NCBI GenBank assembly: GCA_026225945.1
Contig: JAMJFZ010000107.1
Coordinates: 46,676,501-46,740,500 of the forward strand
Source: Cricetomys ansorgei
Taxonomy: Eukaryota > Chordata > Mammalia > Rodentia > Nesomyidae
Length of the DNA stretch: 64,000 nt
Direction: 5' to 3'
Below, one piece after another: positions 33,546 through 44,649 of this stretch. The notes below the pieces were generated by a model. That model did no database searches, was not told the DNA's origin, and saw only the letters and a program-made list of their open reading frames with translations. The stretch's first letter is position 1. Each line of letters starts with the position of its first letter. The position numbers were made by a program, and so were the translations under genes.

Positions 33546-34690
33546 AAGTTTTTATTTTTCAGAATTCTCTGTTCTCCAATAAGGGAAGCCATATGAAGAC
33601 TTCTTCCTGTGTTTTCTGATTCTAAACTGATGTGAACTCAAAATAAAATATATACTAAAGCAGCATTTTTTAAGGTGGCATATTCAGAGATGCATGCATT
33701 CAATAGCAAATGTGTTCAGTTATTTAGAACCATTGTGCGTCTAGAATGAACAATTCTAGAACTGGGTTGCTACAAAAAGGCTTAAAGGTGATTGTATACA
33801 GCTAACTGTTTTTGATCAGTAAGGAGAAAGAGATTACTTAGTTTCCTCCAAGATCTTTAGTTAACATCTTTACCTACTAGAAAGAAGTTATACTAGCCTG
33901 TATCCAAGTCAATACTTCAATGATGCTGATTAACCAATCAGAGATTTACTAACCCCATTTTTAAGACAGTCAGTATAATGGAATATACTTTCTTAGAAGC
34001 AACTGGGCCTCTGATGTTCAATGTATATAAAATATTTTTCACAGGATATATAGTCTTGTATAAGTAATCACTATTTTTAGACAAAAATATCTAGATGAAA
34101 GACAGGAATGCAGTTTAATATTTCTATCATATCAAACTATAACTCAGAATGTATTCAATGTAGGAAAAATGGTTTCCATTTCCTCATCTATTTCTATAGA
34201 TTATCTTCAATAGCAACTTGAATTTACAGACCCCCCCACTCCCCCCATTTGAGAATACCCCAAAGTGCTATCTGGCTAAAATTAAAACAGAAGAGAGACA
34301 GCACTTGTGAGCTGAAATTTTGGTTCTAGCTGGATTCAAACTTTAAGACCTATTTTATACATTCCTTAAAAATATATTCCCAAAATAATCATTTGTCTTT
34401 CACCATAAATGTTTAAATGTTAAGACTATGTTAAACATAATAAAAAATAAGACTAACGTTTGATATTTATTGATATTTCACATATCAGTTTCACTTTTTA
34501 AAAAAATAGGATAGTTGTAGTCAGTAAAGAGGAAGCAGCATGAGCCAATGTATAGAATAGGAAATCACTATTTATGGAATAGACAAATTAAGGTATGTAA
34601 GTGGCAGCCTTCCACCCAGAGAATTTACCTCACGTACTCCACCTCTCTGCACTTCCACATGTGTGTGCCTCAACTACTGTTTTGTCAAAT
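33546..34690. other. AT-rich intergenic sequence, nothing recognised
   Basis: No gene. A C-rich run lies at 34230-34247. Confidence 0.4.
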
Positions 34691-34734
34691 ATGAACACAA
34701 AAATGTTATAGCAAAAATGAAATGAAATAAAAGA

Positions 34735-34800
34735 ATATAAAGTCTTTAGCATGGTGCCTGTCAGATAAATACATCAACACATGTTAACAATCACAATAGT
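34735..34800 (+). mobile_element. MIR-like fragment
   Basis: 'ctttagcatggtgcctgtca' followed by 'gataaataca' and 'aacacatgtta' resembles the MIR 3' end. Very short. Confidence 0.4.
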
Positions 34801-34939
34801 TAGCATTGAGTTTATACAGCAAAAGGAAGACTTTAGGTTAGTAAGTGATCATGTTTAGTTGTGGAACTAACCGTTATAAAGTATGATATGGGAGTGCCTG
34901 TTCTTGGAAAAGGTGGGAAAGGGTGCGGTTTTTGGAACT

Positions 34940-35550
34940 ATGGTGGATGACATGAATCAGCAACAGACTACCAGCATCTAGAGGAGCCTTGGATCTCATC
35001 AGGCCCAGTCTGGATGAGCAAATTTATGTGAAGATGAGAAATGACCAAGAGCTTAGAGGCAGATTACATGTTTACAATCAACATTTAAATATGATCTTGG
35101 GAGATGTAGAAGAAACTGTGACAATAGAGATTGATGAAGAGAAATACAACTCACCAGAATGGACATCCCCGTGATCTGCATCTGGGGTGATGGTGTTGTT
35201 CTAGTCACCTCTCCGTGGACAGTTGGCTGAGACAGAGGACGGATCTTGTGTAGGAAAGCGGAGACTTTGCCTCTTGAGATGTACAGGACTCTTGGAAAGA
35301 AGCTCACATGCACTCTGATAGTCAGAAATGATCCGAGGATCCCTCCACCCTCAAGGACATTTATTTGCAAGTAACTTGCAACTTCTCAAGCTAAGAGAAT
35401 GGCATGTTCCTTTTTCTCTGCCCTCCAGTCAGTGTAACTGCAGTACTCTTTTCAGGGTCTGTTTTGCCCGTTGTTCTTCAGTTAGTTCCTGGTTGACTTC
35501 CTTTAAATCAAATTTGATATTTCCTTTTTAAAAACTAATAAGTAAAACAA
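34940..35550 (+). pseudogene. Lsm3: LSM3 processed pseudogene
   Basis: An intronless, decayed copy of the mRNA for LSM3, the Sm-like protein that joins the LSM2-8 ring on U6 snRNA and the LSM1-7 ring in cytoplasmic mRNA decay. The coding part spans 34940 (ATG) to 35230 (TGA). Conserved stretches include '[15 protein letters not shown]', '[16 protein letters not shown]' and, in another frame, 'WGDGVVLV'. Small deletions in the N-terminal segment (about 34976-34995) shift the frame and create a stop after 13 codons. One threonine codon is lost near 35120, four codons are lost near 35150 and one base is lost near 35162. The sequence after TGA to about 35550 fits LSM3 3' UTR. No intact product is possible; the copy arose by retroposition. 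Confidence 0.88.
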
Positions 35551-35707
35551 AGTGGCTCTCAAATCTACTGAAATCTTAAGTATGCTTGAATCATATTCAG
35601 AAGTTGTTCACAAAAAATCAGTAGCACCTATCATCCATTTGTTATCACAGACCCCCAAGTTCTCTCCATTTGAAGAGAGAACTAACTATGATCAAAAAAT
35701 GCCTTTT
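35551..35707. other. Short unique interval
   Basis: Nothing recognised. Confidence 0.4.
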
Positions 35708-35880
35708 GTATTAGACTAATTGTTATTAATTATTTTATTAATTATTAGTAGTAATTATTAATTATTAATATGTTATTAATTAATTGTAATTAGATTAATG
35801 CTTGGGCAAGAACATTGGTGAATTTCGCTTTGTGCTCATTAAATTGAAAAGTTAACAACGAGCTTCAATCCAAGATTGCA
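35708..35880. other. TTAATTA-dense AT-rich segment
   Basis: From 35716 to 35805 the sequence is built almost wholly from overlapping TTAATTA and TAATTATT words without being a regular tandem repeat. It is followed by a normal-complexity stretch containing 'gtgctcattaaattgaaaag'. Homeodomain proteins prefer TAATTA cores, so binding is possible; this is inference. Confidence 0.4.
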
Positions 35881-36439
35881 AATATTAGGGAATTTCTGTG
35901 AATGTGAAAGAGGTAGATTGTGCTAAACAACTCTGAAATAGCGTGACTGTTATACTCTTTCATGCATGCCATTCTGAGAGTGTCTTTAACAGAAGAGATT
36001 TTGCAGGATGCAATATTCAACTTTCTGTGAATTTGTGCGTTCTATATGAGATCCCATACTATCTCCTGATAGGGCCACACAACTCCATTTGTGTTTCTTT
36101 ATATGCCAAAGTAGCCATAATGGAAATCAATACCCATTCAACAATGGCTAGTGGCTAAACTGCACTTTTATCCAAAAACGTCAGTCTTCCTACCCATAAT
36201 ACCATCTCTACAGGGTGTACTACAAAGAGACTGTCTAACAATGAACATTAGCTAAGAGACCTCGGAGCATCAAACACATCAACATTACCACAGTGCCTCA
36301 AGTCTTGGTAAGTTCGTGAAACAAGAGTTCCCTTCATGTGTAGAATTTGTGCTTGGTTTTCTCAAATTCCTCAAATTCTCCAATGTTCCACCAATTGTTT
36401 ATAATGGATATTGTGTTTTAATGATTCTCACTAGGTTCT
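35881..36439. other. Unique intergenic sequence, nothing recognised
   Basis: No repeat or gene recognised. Confidence 0.4.
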
Positions 36440-36780
36440 GTTTTACTCACTTTTGAAAGGTTGTTTAATTTTTTTAAGTAAGCTAATTAGCCAGCAAAGT
36501 AGCCTTGAATAATTGCAGGTGGCAATCCCATCCTATTACCCTACTAAAAGCTAAGGTGACACCAATTAAATTAAGGTTGACTGATAATTCTTCCTTATTA
36601 CTTCACCTGCATTCATATTCCTACACTTTTTGCTAATGCTCTTGGGGTCAGTTAAAAGATAAAGGGGAACTAAATTCAGCTCATTAATAAAATTAAAAAG
36701 TTGAGTTTCGAGGCTCAAAGTGCTAATTATTCTCTACCACCACTAAGGCAATTTAAATCTGCCCAGGTAAGCATATAAAC
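36440..36780. promoter_or_regulatory. Candidate conserved noncoding element, ATTA-rich
   Basis: Repeat-free sequence with many homeodomain-type cores spaced at near-regular intervals: 'gctaattagcc', 'accaattaaattaaggt', 'ctcattaataaaattaaa' and 'gtgctaattattctc'. The wording resembles deeply conserved noncoding elements near developmental genes, but conservation cannot be tested here. Confidence 0.35.
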
Positions 36781-37479
36781 AATGAAAAGAGACTGTTGAG
36801 AAATGAACCTGAAAAAGAGAGAGAGAGAGAAAAAAAAAAAGAGACAAGATAAACAGATCCGCAGCCCACCAGCTGGACAGTTCTGCCAATTCCTCCTCTT
36901 CCCAGTGGTGCTTTTAACTTATTAATGTTGGCTGGTGCTGTTCCTGGGTGACCTGCTGTTATAAGTGCTTCATTGTTTGGTAACCAAAGGGAACAAGCAC
37001 TCTTATTGCCGGTAACCTGATTAAGAATATTGAAAACAAGGGACATAGCAGGTAGCGATCTTTCTGCAGAGGACCTCAGCACTTGGGAAGCACTCAAGCT
37101 TTCAGAAAATAGAGACGTGACCTTTTCAGTCCTGTGCCTCCTGTGTTGTGCCTTGCTGTGGGTGCGATGAAAGTGCCAATAGAATCCTCCTAAGTGGCTC
37201 CCAACATAAAAGAAGTGGTCCCCACACCAATCATTCAACACATTCATTCTTTTCAATCTAAATAAAGGTTCATTAACAAGTCAGTTTTTCAGATATCAGA
37301 AAGTGGGGTGGGGGGGACTGGCCAGGTGATAGAAACTACTGTTCATTTTCAGCTTTTTCCTGACATCAACATTCCAGTTGAATGATACTCATAAAATTGG
37401 TATTAATGTAAAAATTTTAAATAATTCTACAATACTTGTTGTTTAAAGGTAGACTTGATATGCATATTTACTTTAAGAT
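36781..37479. other. Unique sequence with a purine tract
   Basis: An A/G tract at 36811-36845 begins this interval. A minus-strand frame of 167 codons (36753-37256) is the longest in the window, but its last third is a serine/leucine/phenylalanine run generated by the purine tract and it has no recognisable domain. It is rejected as a gene. A G-run sits at 37303-37318. Confidence 0.4.
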
Positions 37480-39540
37480 GATGTAGATAGCTTACAGAAA
37501 CTTTTCAGTTTCATGAGGCCTCATTTATTAATATTTCTGGCTCCTTTATCAAAAATCAGGTGTTCCATAAGTGTGTGGATTTATGTCTGGATCCTTGATT
37601 TGGTTCCATTGATCAACGTGTCTGTTTTTATGCCAATACCAGGCAGTTTTTATTTCTAGAGCTCTGTAGTACAGCTTGAAATCAAGATGGTGATACCTCC
37701 GGAAGTTCTTTTATTGTTCAGGATCGTTTTAACTATCCTGGGTAAGGCAAAGGACACCATCAGTAAGATAAAATAGCATCCTACAGAATGGGAAAGGATT
37801 TTCACCAAATGACAGATTATACTGGTGAGGATGTGGAGCATGGGAGCATTCCTTCATTGCTGGTGGGAGTGAAAACTTGTACAGCCATTATGAAAATCAA
37901 TATGGCTATTCCTCAGGAAATTGGAAATTGACCTACCTCAAGACCAAGCTAAACCACTCCTGGGCATATACCCAAAGGACATTCCATCCAGCCACAAGGA
38001 CACTTGCTCAACTATGTTCATAACAGCTTTATTCATAATAGCCAGAAATTGGTAACAAGCTAGATGCTCCTCAACTGAAGAATGGATAAAGAAAATGTGG
38101 TAATATATACACAAATGGAGTGTTACTCAGATATTTAAAAAATGACTACATGAAATTTGTAGGCAAATGATAGAACTAGAAAAAATTATTCTGAGCGATG
38201 TAACCCAAACCCAGAAAGGCAATGATGGTATGTACTCACTTATAAGTGGATACTAGCTCTTAAGTAAAGAACAATTGTACTACAGTCCACAGACCCAGAG
38301 AGACCGTAATGAGGAGGGCCCCAGTGGGGACACATAGTTCTACTTGGGAAGGGAAGGTAGAACAAACATTGCAAGTGGGCTGGGGGAAGGAAGGGAGTAG
38401 GACAGGAGGGATCAGATGGGAGAGAGAGGGATGGAGGGAGAGAATAGAGGGAAAGATGACCAGAATTGGAGAACATTTGGGGGTAATCTGGAGAACTAGT
38501 ACAATGGAAACTCCCTGGAATCTACGAGGTTGACCCTAGCAAGGACTCCTAATGATGCAAGATAGGGAGCCTAATCAGGCCATCTCCTATAACCAAACAA
38601 GTCTTCCAGTGGTGGGTTAGGGACACCAACCCAGTCACAAAACCTTGGATCTATAGCCTAATCTGCAGGATCTGCTGAGGCAATGGAAGGGCAGAACCCC
38701 ACATCAAGTGAGGGAGCCCATTTCTGACACTGCAGGGTTGACCAAGCCTGGAGACCACGATTCCTGATGATATTCTGCTGTGCTCATCGATCGGAGCCTA
38801 GCCTGATCATCACCAAAGAGGATTCCACTGGCAGCTAATCCGAGCAGATGCAAAGGACTAGTGCCAAACATCAGGAGGAGCCCAAGGAACTTGGATGAGG
38901 AGGGGGAGGAGGGATTGTGGAGACCATAGAGGTTGAAGATGTCAGGAGAATAAGCCCCACGCAGTCAACTGAACAGGACATTTTTATTTTTATTTTTATT
39001 TTCTTTGGTTTTTTTCGAGACAGAGTTTCTCTGTTGTAACTCTGGCTGTCCTGGAATTCACTCTGTAGACCAGGTTGGCCCTGAACGCACAGAGATCCAC
39101 CTGACTCTGCCTCCCGGGTGCTAGGATTAAAAGTCTGTGCCACAACCGCCATCACTCTTAAGGACACACAGAGACTAAAGGAGCAGATGCAGAGCCTGCA
39201 GGGTCCCCTACATATATCTTATGGTTATCTGGCTTGGTGTTCTTATAGAACTCCTAAGAGTTGTAGAAGTGGAGTGTCTCTGACCCTTTTACCTGCCCTT
39301 GGGATCCTTTTCCCTCTGCTAGACTGCTTCTTCCAGTCTTCATGTAGGAACTCGAGCCTCGCCTTGTTCCATCTTGATATGCCTTGTTAAGTAGTAATCC
39401 TGGGAAGCCTGCTCTTTCCTGAGGGGGTGCGGGCTGGGGGAGCAGGGAGCTGGGAGGAGTAGAGGGAGGGGAGGATGGGGTCAGGATGTAGTATATGAGA
39501 GAAAAAAAGCTAAATTTAGTTTTAAAAGATGCAGATAACT
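37480..39540 (+). mobile_element. L1 insertion with inverted 5' segment and target-site duplication
   Basis: The left block (37493-37740) is L1 ORF2 on the minus strand; it encodes '[15 protein letters not shown]' and, upstream of it, '[11 protein letters not shown]'. The right block (about 37741-39527) is plus-strand L1 from the ORF2 C-terminal region ('aatggataaagaaaatgtgg', 'tgtactcacttataagtgga') through a purine-rich 3' UTR to an A-rich end. Opposite orientations joined at about 37740 are the mark of 5' inversion by twin priming. Thirteen-base direct repeats at 37480-37492 and 39528-39540 (11 of 13 identical) fit a target-site duplication. Internal sequence is missing near 37808, and a B1 sits inside the 3' UTR. 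No intact ORF. Confidence 0.85.
38980..39153 (-). mobile_element. B1 SINE, antisense, nested in the L1 3' UTR
   Basis: Starts with an ATTTTT tail (38980-39003), then 'cgagacagagtttctctgtt', 'gtcctggaattcactctgta' and 'gtgctaggattaaaagt'. The sequence is close to a modern B1. AGGACA occurs on both sides (38975-38980 and 39161-39166), a short possible target duplication. It interrupts the L1 described above, so it inserted later. Confidence 0.9.
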
Positions 39541-41055
39541 AGTGAAAATGCTGTGTGAAATCCTGCTGTCAATCCCTAACCCAAGGAAGGAAGGAAGCAA
39601 AGAAGGAAGGAAAGACTAATAATTCCTTTAGTGCAAGGTCTAAGATGTTATTGATGCTTTACAATGCTGTACAGGTGATTTTTCATGCAAAAAAGAATTT
39701 TATCTATTCTACATATCGTGAAAGGACTTTGCTCCTTAAAAATAGCCTTTCTTATAAAAGGAAACCTCACCTATTCCCTTGATATCAACATTCACTATGG
39801 GAGACCTCTAAATAATGCCTTCTCTGGAAGCATCTTTCCTAATATCTACAAGTAAAATAAACTTTTCCCTTTTTATGTTAACGACCCTGTTTCAATGTGT
39901 GGTTCTCTTTGTGTATTTGTTTCAACTTATGTGGCACAATATGCTAAAATGTGTATAAATTATTGTCAAGTAAAAGATCAGTGGTCTGTATATTCTTCCC
40001 CGAAATCACAGTCACCCTCAGTTGGAGTGGCATTTCATGCTTTCCTTACAATGTAGCACAGGGAAACTCCAGGTCATGAAGCCTTTGGCTCTTTTATTTT
40101 TACCTTCACATTAAGCTGTAAGTCAAAAAAGGATATATTGTTTATATCCGGTGGTTTGATTTCTTCTCATCTAAGTGTTCATTCTACTCTGTTGCTACTA
40201 ATGAACTAGCCCTGACTACAGGGCGCTAAACAAAATTATCATAAGTTGGTGTAAGTACCATAGAGGAACCTGAGGAAAAAAAAATGTTATATATATGGAC
40301 CTTGTCTCATCTTTCATCAAATACTGTAGTCTTCCTGTGAAACATCACATATAAAACATATGTAGGTGCAGAAAATTAGTGCATTCATAAATATAAATTA
40401 GAGGGGTGTGACTATGTACCATTAAGTTCTGTAGCACTACTGAGCTATGACCACAGTTGCATAACATTATCCTTTAGTACTCTTTCTGAAAAACAATCTA
40501 AAAATGAGATGCAACTTTAAAACACAAATTTTATTTTCCAAAAAGCTAAAAGAAAATATACATATAAACCAGAGACTCCAAGATACATGTGGAGACTGTG
40601 AAGAGTAGAAGTCAAGTAAGCCATGTGAGAAGAAAGGATAAAAGCAATATATCAGAGGTTAAAGGGCAGAGTGATGGTGACTTCAGAAAATACAGGCAAA
40701 ACTATTTCTCACAGAGACTCTGAAGTACAGAACTTGCATTATTGTCTTGCATCTGTGGCTTCAGGAACTCAGCTGGACAGACATATCATCAGAAGCCCTC
40801 ATGGGCTCAGTTTGATTCAGAGATGGTTTTGTATAAAGGATACCAACAATTAGCCCTACTTTCAAGAGTAGTCTGTTTATTTGTTATCAAAAGGGAATCT
40901 GAGGGTTGCTCAGGGTATATCACCTTCTCCCCTGCTCTCCATAAAACTTCTCACAAATTTCTGACTAAACATTATTCTCAGTTTGGTAAAATATATTATG
41001 TAAAGATGCCATTAAAAAGAAAATCTATGGAAAATAAAAACAAAACCCAAAATTC
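39541..41055. other. Intergenic sequence, little recognised
   Basis: A GGAA/AAGG purine tract lies at 39583-39618. Otherwise nothing was recognised. The 110-codon frame at 40742-41074 runs into the GATA tract. Confidence 0.4.
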
Positions 41056-41062
41056 AATAGAT

Positions 41063-41113
<51 letters not shown>

Positions 41114-41142
41114 CAGTAGATAGATAGAATAGATAGATAACA
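41056..41142. repeat. GATA microsatellite
   Basis: Tandem GATA units from 41063 to about 41112, then imperfect units. No gene; the reverse-strand frame (YLSI-type repeats) is a product of it. Confidence 0.97.
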
Positions 41143-41314
41143 AAAATCACTCGTAAGGAAAAGATGAAGAATTTATTGAAATTTTGAACTATGAAATTAA
41201 AAAAAAAAAAGCTAATGAAGCACCTCCATAAAAAATAGAAAACCATGAAGAAGAAATACAACCTATGGAGAAAGCTGTGAAACGCATGTTAACCTCCAAT
41301 TAAAACATCTGAAG

Positions 41315-41590
41315 TTAAAACAAGAAAAAGTCTACTGTGGCATGCAGATTGGAGTTTTCAGTCTGGTTTGTAGACTTTTTTACATACAGGAAGAGGACCT
41401 CATGGCAGAAGCAAGTGATGAAACTACCCATCTCACAGCAACCAGGAAACAAAGAGAAGGCAAGGGTTCCAACATCCCTTTCGAGACCTAACTTCCTTCT
41501 CTGAGGCTCAGATCTACTACTTGTTCCCACCACCTGACAATCGAGTCTTAAACATTTGGACCTTGAGGAACACTTGTCTAAATCATGGCA
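41315..41590 (+). mobile_element. hAT/Charlie-like repeat, 3' part
   Basis: 'ctcatggcagaagcaagtga', 'cagcaaccaggaaacaaaga', 'ttccaacatccctttcgaga', 'cctaacttccttctctgagg' and 'gagtcttaaacatttggacc' follow the family order. The left end was not found. Confidence 0.6.
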
Positions 41591-42234
41591 AACAGTAAGA
41601 AAAAAAGATGTGTACCAACCCCAAATAATAATTATTAAGGATTAAAAAAAAACTAAAATAATTATAGAAATGAAAACAAACATGGTAGAAGAATTAGAGA
41701 TGAAAAGAGACTGTGGGAAACACAGGGAGGAGCTGGGACAACAGAAACAAGGAAAGAGTGAATGGGTGAAACTGAAATAGAGAAGTTTAGAATTAGAGAG
41801 ATAGTGATGACCACAGAAGGTAAGAAAAACAAATACACCAATATACCCACAAAAGGGGATCAGGAGAACACTGGAAAAATAAAAGTACTGGAGCCATATA
41901 ATCACTTTAAACATTAGTCCAAGAGACATTTATCAACACAAAATTAAATTAGTATAAAGAGAAACACAAAGAATGTCCCCGGGGAAAAAAGACAGAAATA
42001 TTTTTTTTAAAAAAAATGTCTTATAGAAACACTGAAGAAAAAGAGAGAAAGCTTTACTCTGATATTATAAAGAGTCAAATTGAGAGGGAAGAGAGAGAGA
42101 AAAACATGAATGTATGTAACTAACTGAGCCCGTATTTTTGCTAGCAACCAAAATACAACAGAATGATATCTACAAGAGTAGATAGATGCATTCATAAAAT
42201 ATTGTGTAATAGTATTGTGTAGAATATAAACACT
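41591..42234. other. A-rich intergenic sequence, nothing recognised
   Basis: No repeat or gene recognised; strongly A-rich on the plus strand. Confidence 0.4.
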
Positions 42235-42335
42235 GGGCTGGAAATGTAAATCAGTGGTAGACCACGTGCCTGAGCTCAAACCTTAGCACCTCAAGAAACA
42301 ATTCATTAAACAAAAATTTTAAATAAACCTAGTTA
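42235..42335 (+). mobile_element. ID SINE
   Basis: 'gggctggaaatgtaaatcag' and then 'tggtagaccacgtgcctgag' are the ID 5' region, followed by an A/T-rich tail. It is tRNA-derived. The B-box-like 'ctcaaaccttag' is degraded. Confidence 0.65.
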
Positions 42336-43194
42336 TGAAAACTGACCACAAAAAAAATAAAACACATGATGAAAAACTTATAAATACATGAAAGCTAATG
42401 TAAGAACCATGAGAGGCATATTAGATCAGCATCACAATTACTTTATCGATAAATATTACATACGTGGGGAGAGAACACGTTAAAATATTACTGAAGGACA
42501 CAGAAGGGAATTTGATCAGACTTCCATAATAGAGGAGCTTGCCATGATGTCTTCCATTCCCCCACCAGCATCCTTGTGAGTCCTCTCCCCCACCATGTGC
42601 CCTGGGAAACAACCACTTACTTGGTTGTGATTTAGAAAATGTAAACAATTGACCTCGGGGAAGACAGCAAATCAATAAAGGTTTGTTCAAGAAAAGCTCC
42701 TAGCTGTCTATGAAAACAGCAGGAGTCTGTGATAGGTGGACCAAACCCAGATTCTATTCTATGCCTAACAACATGTTATTAGCCCTTCTTTTCTCTGACC
42801 ACAGCCAAGAGATTGTGATGTCACCACTGGTGAGGTAGGATATCTTACCTCATGACCCTGGCCTCTACATAAGGGAGATTAATAAGGCATATCACATTAT
42901 CAAAGAAAGGTAGGATAGTTCAATAAATTTTGTTTAAACCATTAGGTAGATATATTTTTTACGTCAGATTGATTTCCCATCACATATTCCGGAATAAATA
43001 CCAAATAAAACAAAACTTCAAATATAAATAAAAACAAATCCAGAAACATAACAAAATAGCAAGGAAGAAAACTTGGAAGTAAATAAAACCTTTAAAAGTT
43101 ACTTCTGAGAATTCAGCATCCATGAAATATTAACATTTTCACTGCACAGAAAGAAACAAATATAGTTCTTTCTGTCAAAAAAGTAATTAGCAAA
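42336..43194. other. A-rich intergenic sequence, nothing recognised
   Basis: No repeat or gene recognised. Confidence 0.4.
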
Positions 43195-43310
43195 GCCAAG
43201 ATACAGGCTTCAAGCTCTTAGAAAGCTGAGACAGGAGGATTGTAATGAGTTAAAAGCCAGTCTATGTTAAATTCTATGATACTGTCCCCAAAACAGAGGA
43301 AAATAAAGAA
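43195..43310 (+). mobile_element. Proto-B1-like SINE
   Basis: 'caagctcttagaaagctgag', 'acaggaggattgtaatgagt' and 'agccagtctatgttaaatt' follow proto-B1 order, ending in an A-rich tail. Old. Confidence 0.5.
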
Positions 43311-43524
43311 ATGGAAAGAAAAAGACATCCTAAATGGACAGAGACCTTTCTAATAATATTCCAGAAAAGGGATAAATATACTATGACAAGAAATTCCTAG
43401 AAATCAGTAAGCAAAAAATAAATAAATAAACAAACAAATAATAAAAGTTTCCAAAGATATAAGCAGATGATTCTCAGAAAGCTTCAGGGATTTTTAAACA
43501 GATGTCGACCTTAGTTATCATATT

Positions 43525-43890
43525 AGTGACTTCCCTCATGGCCAAATACCACACAGGAAGCAACTTAGGGAAGAGGATTTATTTTGGTTAATAACTTGAA
43601 AGGATAAGGATCAATCATGGTGGAGAAGGTGTGGTGGGGGACCAGCTCATCCATGGCAACAGAACCCTAGGCTACTTGTTCACACCCCAGAGTACAATAG
43701 AGCAGAAAACGATCAGTGGGTAGACCAAGCTACAAATGCCTGGACCAGACCCCACCCCGGAGACCCACTTCCTCCAGTCAGACCCCAAATCCCAAAAGTT
43801 CCATATTCCCAAAACAGCACCTTGATTGAGGGAGCAAGTTTACCAAACACATGAGTCTGTGGGGGAAACTATCCAAACCATACCTCTTAT
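43525..43890 (+). mobile_element. hAT/Charlie-like rodent repeat, complete
   Basis: Full layout: 'gaagcaacttagggaagagg', 'atttattttggttaataact', 'gcaccttgattgagggagca' and 'cacatgagtctgtgggggaa' with a 'ccaaaccatacc' end. This is one of the more complete copies in the window. Confidence 0.75.
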
Positions 43891-44280
43891 CCTATGAGAA
43901 AGGCAAACTAAATTACCTTGAAAAACCATTTTTAACTGAGAGTGCAGAATATAAAACTTTGCCACTTATATGAAGCGGAATCAATTATTACCAAACCTAC
44001 CAATACTTATAATCTTTAACACAGCAAATTCTACTTTAGGGTTCATGGAATAGGTATTAAATAATCACAAAATAGTATGTGCATAAATTATTTATTGAAG
44101 TAAGGTCAGCAATTAAATTAAAATAATATAAATTTTATAATATTGGATTGGTTAATTATAGTCCATTCAATAAAATGTAGTCATTAAAGTTTGTACAAGT
44201 TCTACATACTGACTAATGAAGGATAGTGTTAAAATAAGAGCCAAGATTTAGAGTGTAACATGTTTAAAACTACCTCATGC
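43891..44280. other. AT-rich intergenic sequence, nothing recognised
   Basis: No repeat or gene recognised. Confidence 0.4.
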
Positions 44281-44482
44281 CCTGGCAAGATGGCTTACAG
44301 TTCCCACCAAACCCAATGAGCTGAGTTTAATTTAATCCCTAGGATCTCTGTGATGGCCAGAGAGAATCAACTACTGCAAGCTGTCCTCTGACTTTTATAC
44401 ATGCCAAGACACATGTGTGCCCACATGCACACACACACACATGCACACACATACACAAAATAAATAAATGTAAAATTAAAAC
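44281..44482 (+). mobile_element. B3 SINE
   Basis: 'cctggcaagatggcttacag', 'aatccctaggatctctgtga', 'caagctgtcctctgactttt' and 'acacacacacacatgcacac' with an 'aataaataaatgtaaa' tail give a near-complete B3. Confidence 0.85.
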
Positions 44483-44649
44483 TTAGATACCACCTTACAT
44501 GTAAAATGAGGAAGATAAAAGTATGCCTTTACTTTTGCTTGTGTGTACAAACAGAAACCCTAGAAGAAGGCAAATGGAATTAATGGCTAAAGTTCCAGAG
44601 ATTCAGCCTGGGAGCTGGATGGGTGCCCAGAGAGATTCATCAGAATATT

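Noticed and set aside
34989..35174. 61-codon LSM3-like frame as a functional small protein
   Set aside because: It starts after a frameshift, lacks the N-terminal segment, loses four codons and a base near the end, and stops before the conserved C-terminal strand.
36753..37256. Longest open frame, 167 codons on the minus strand, as a gene
   Set aside because: The final third is generated by an A/G tract, there is no known domain, and the frame lies beside a candidate noncoding element. No codon or family evidence supports it.
41056..41142. GATA array as a CRISPR array or satellite
   Set aside because: A fixed 4-base period without spacers; it is a simple microsatellite.
42235..42300. ID-like head as a functional tRNA gene
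   Set aside because: The cloverleaf arms and B box are degraded and it is followed by an A-rich tail, as in a SINE.
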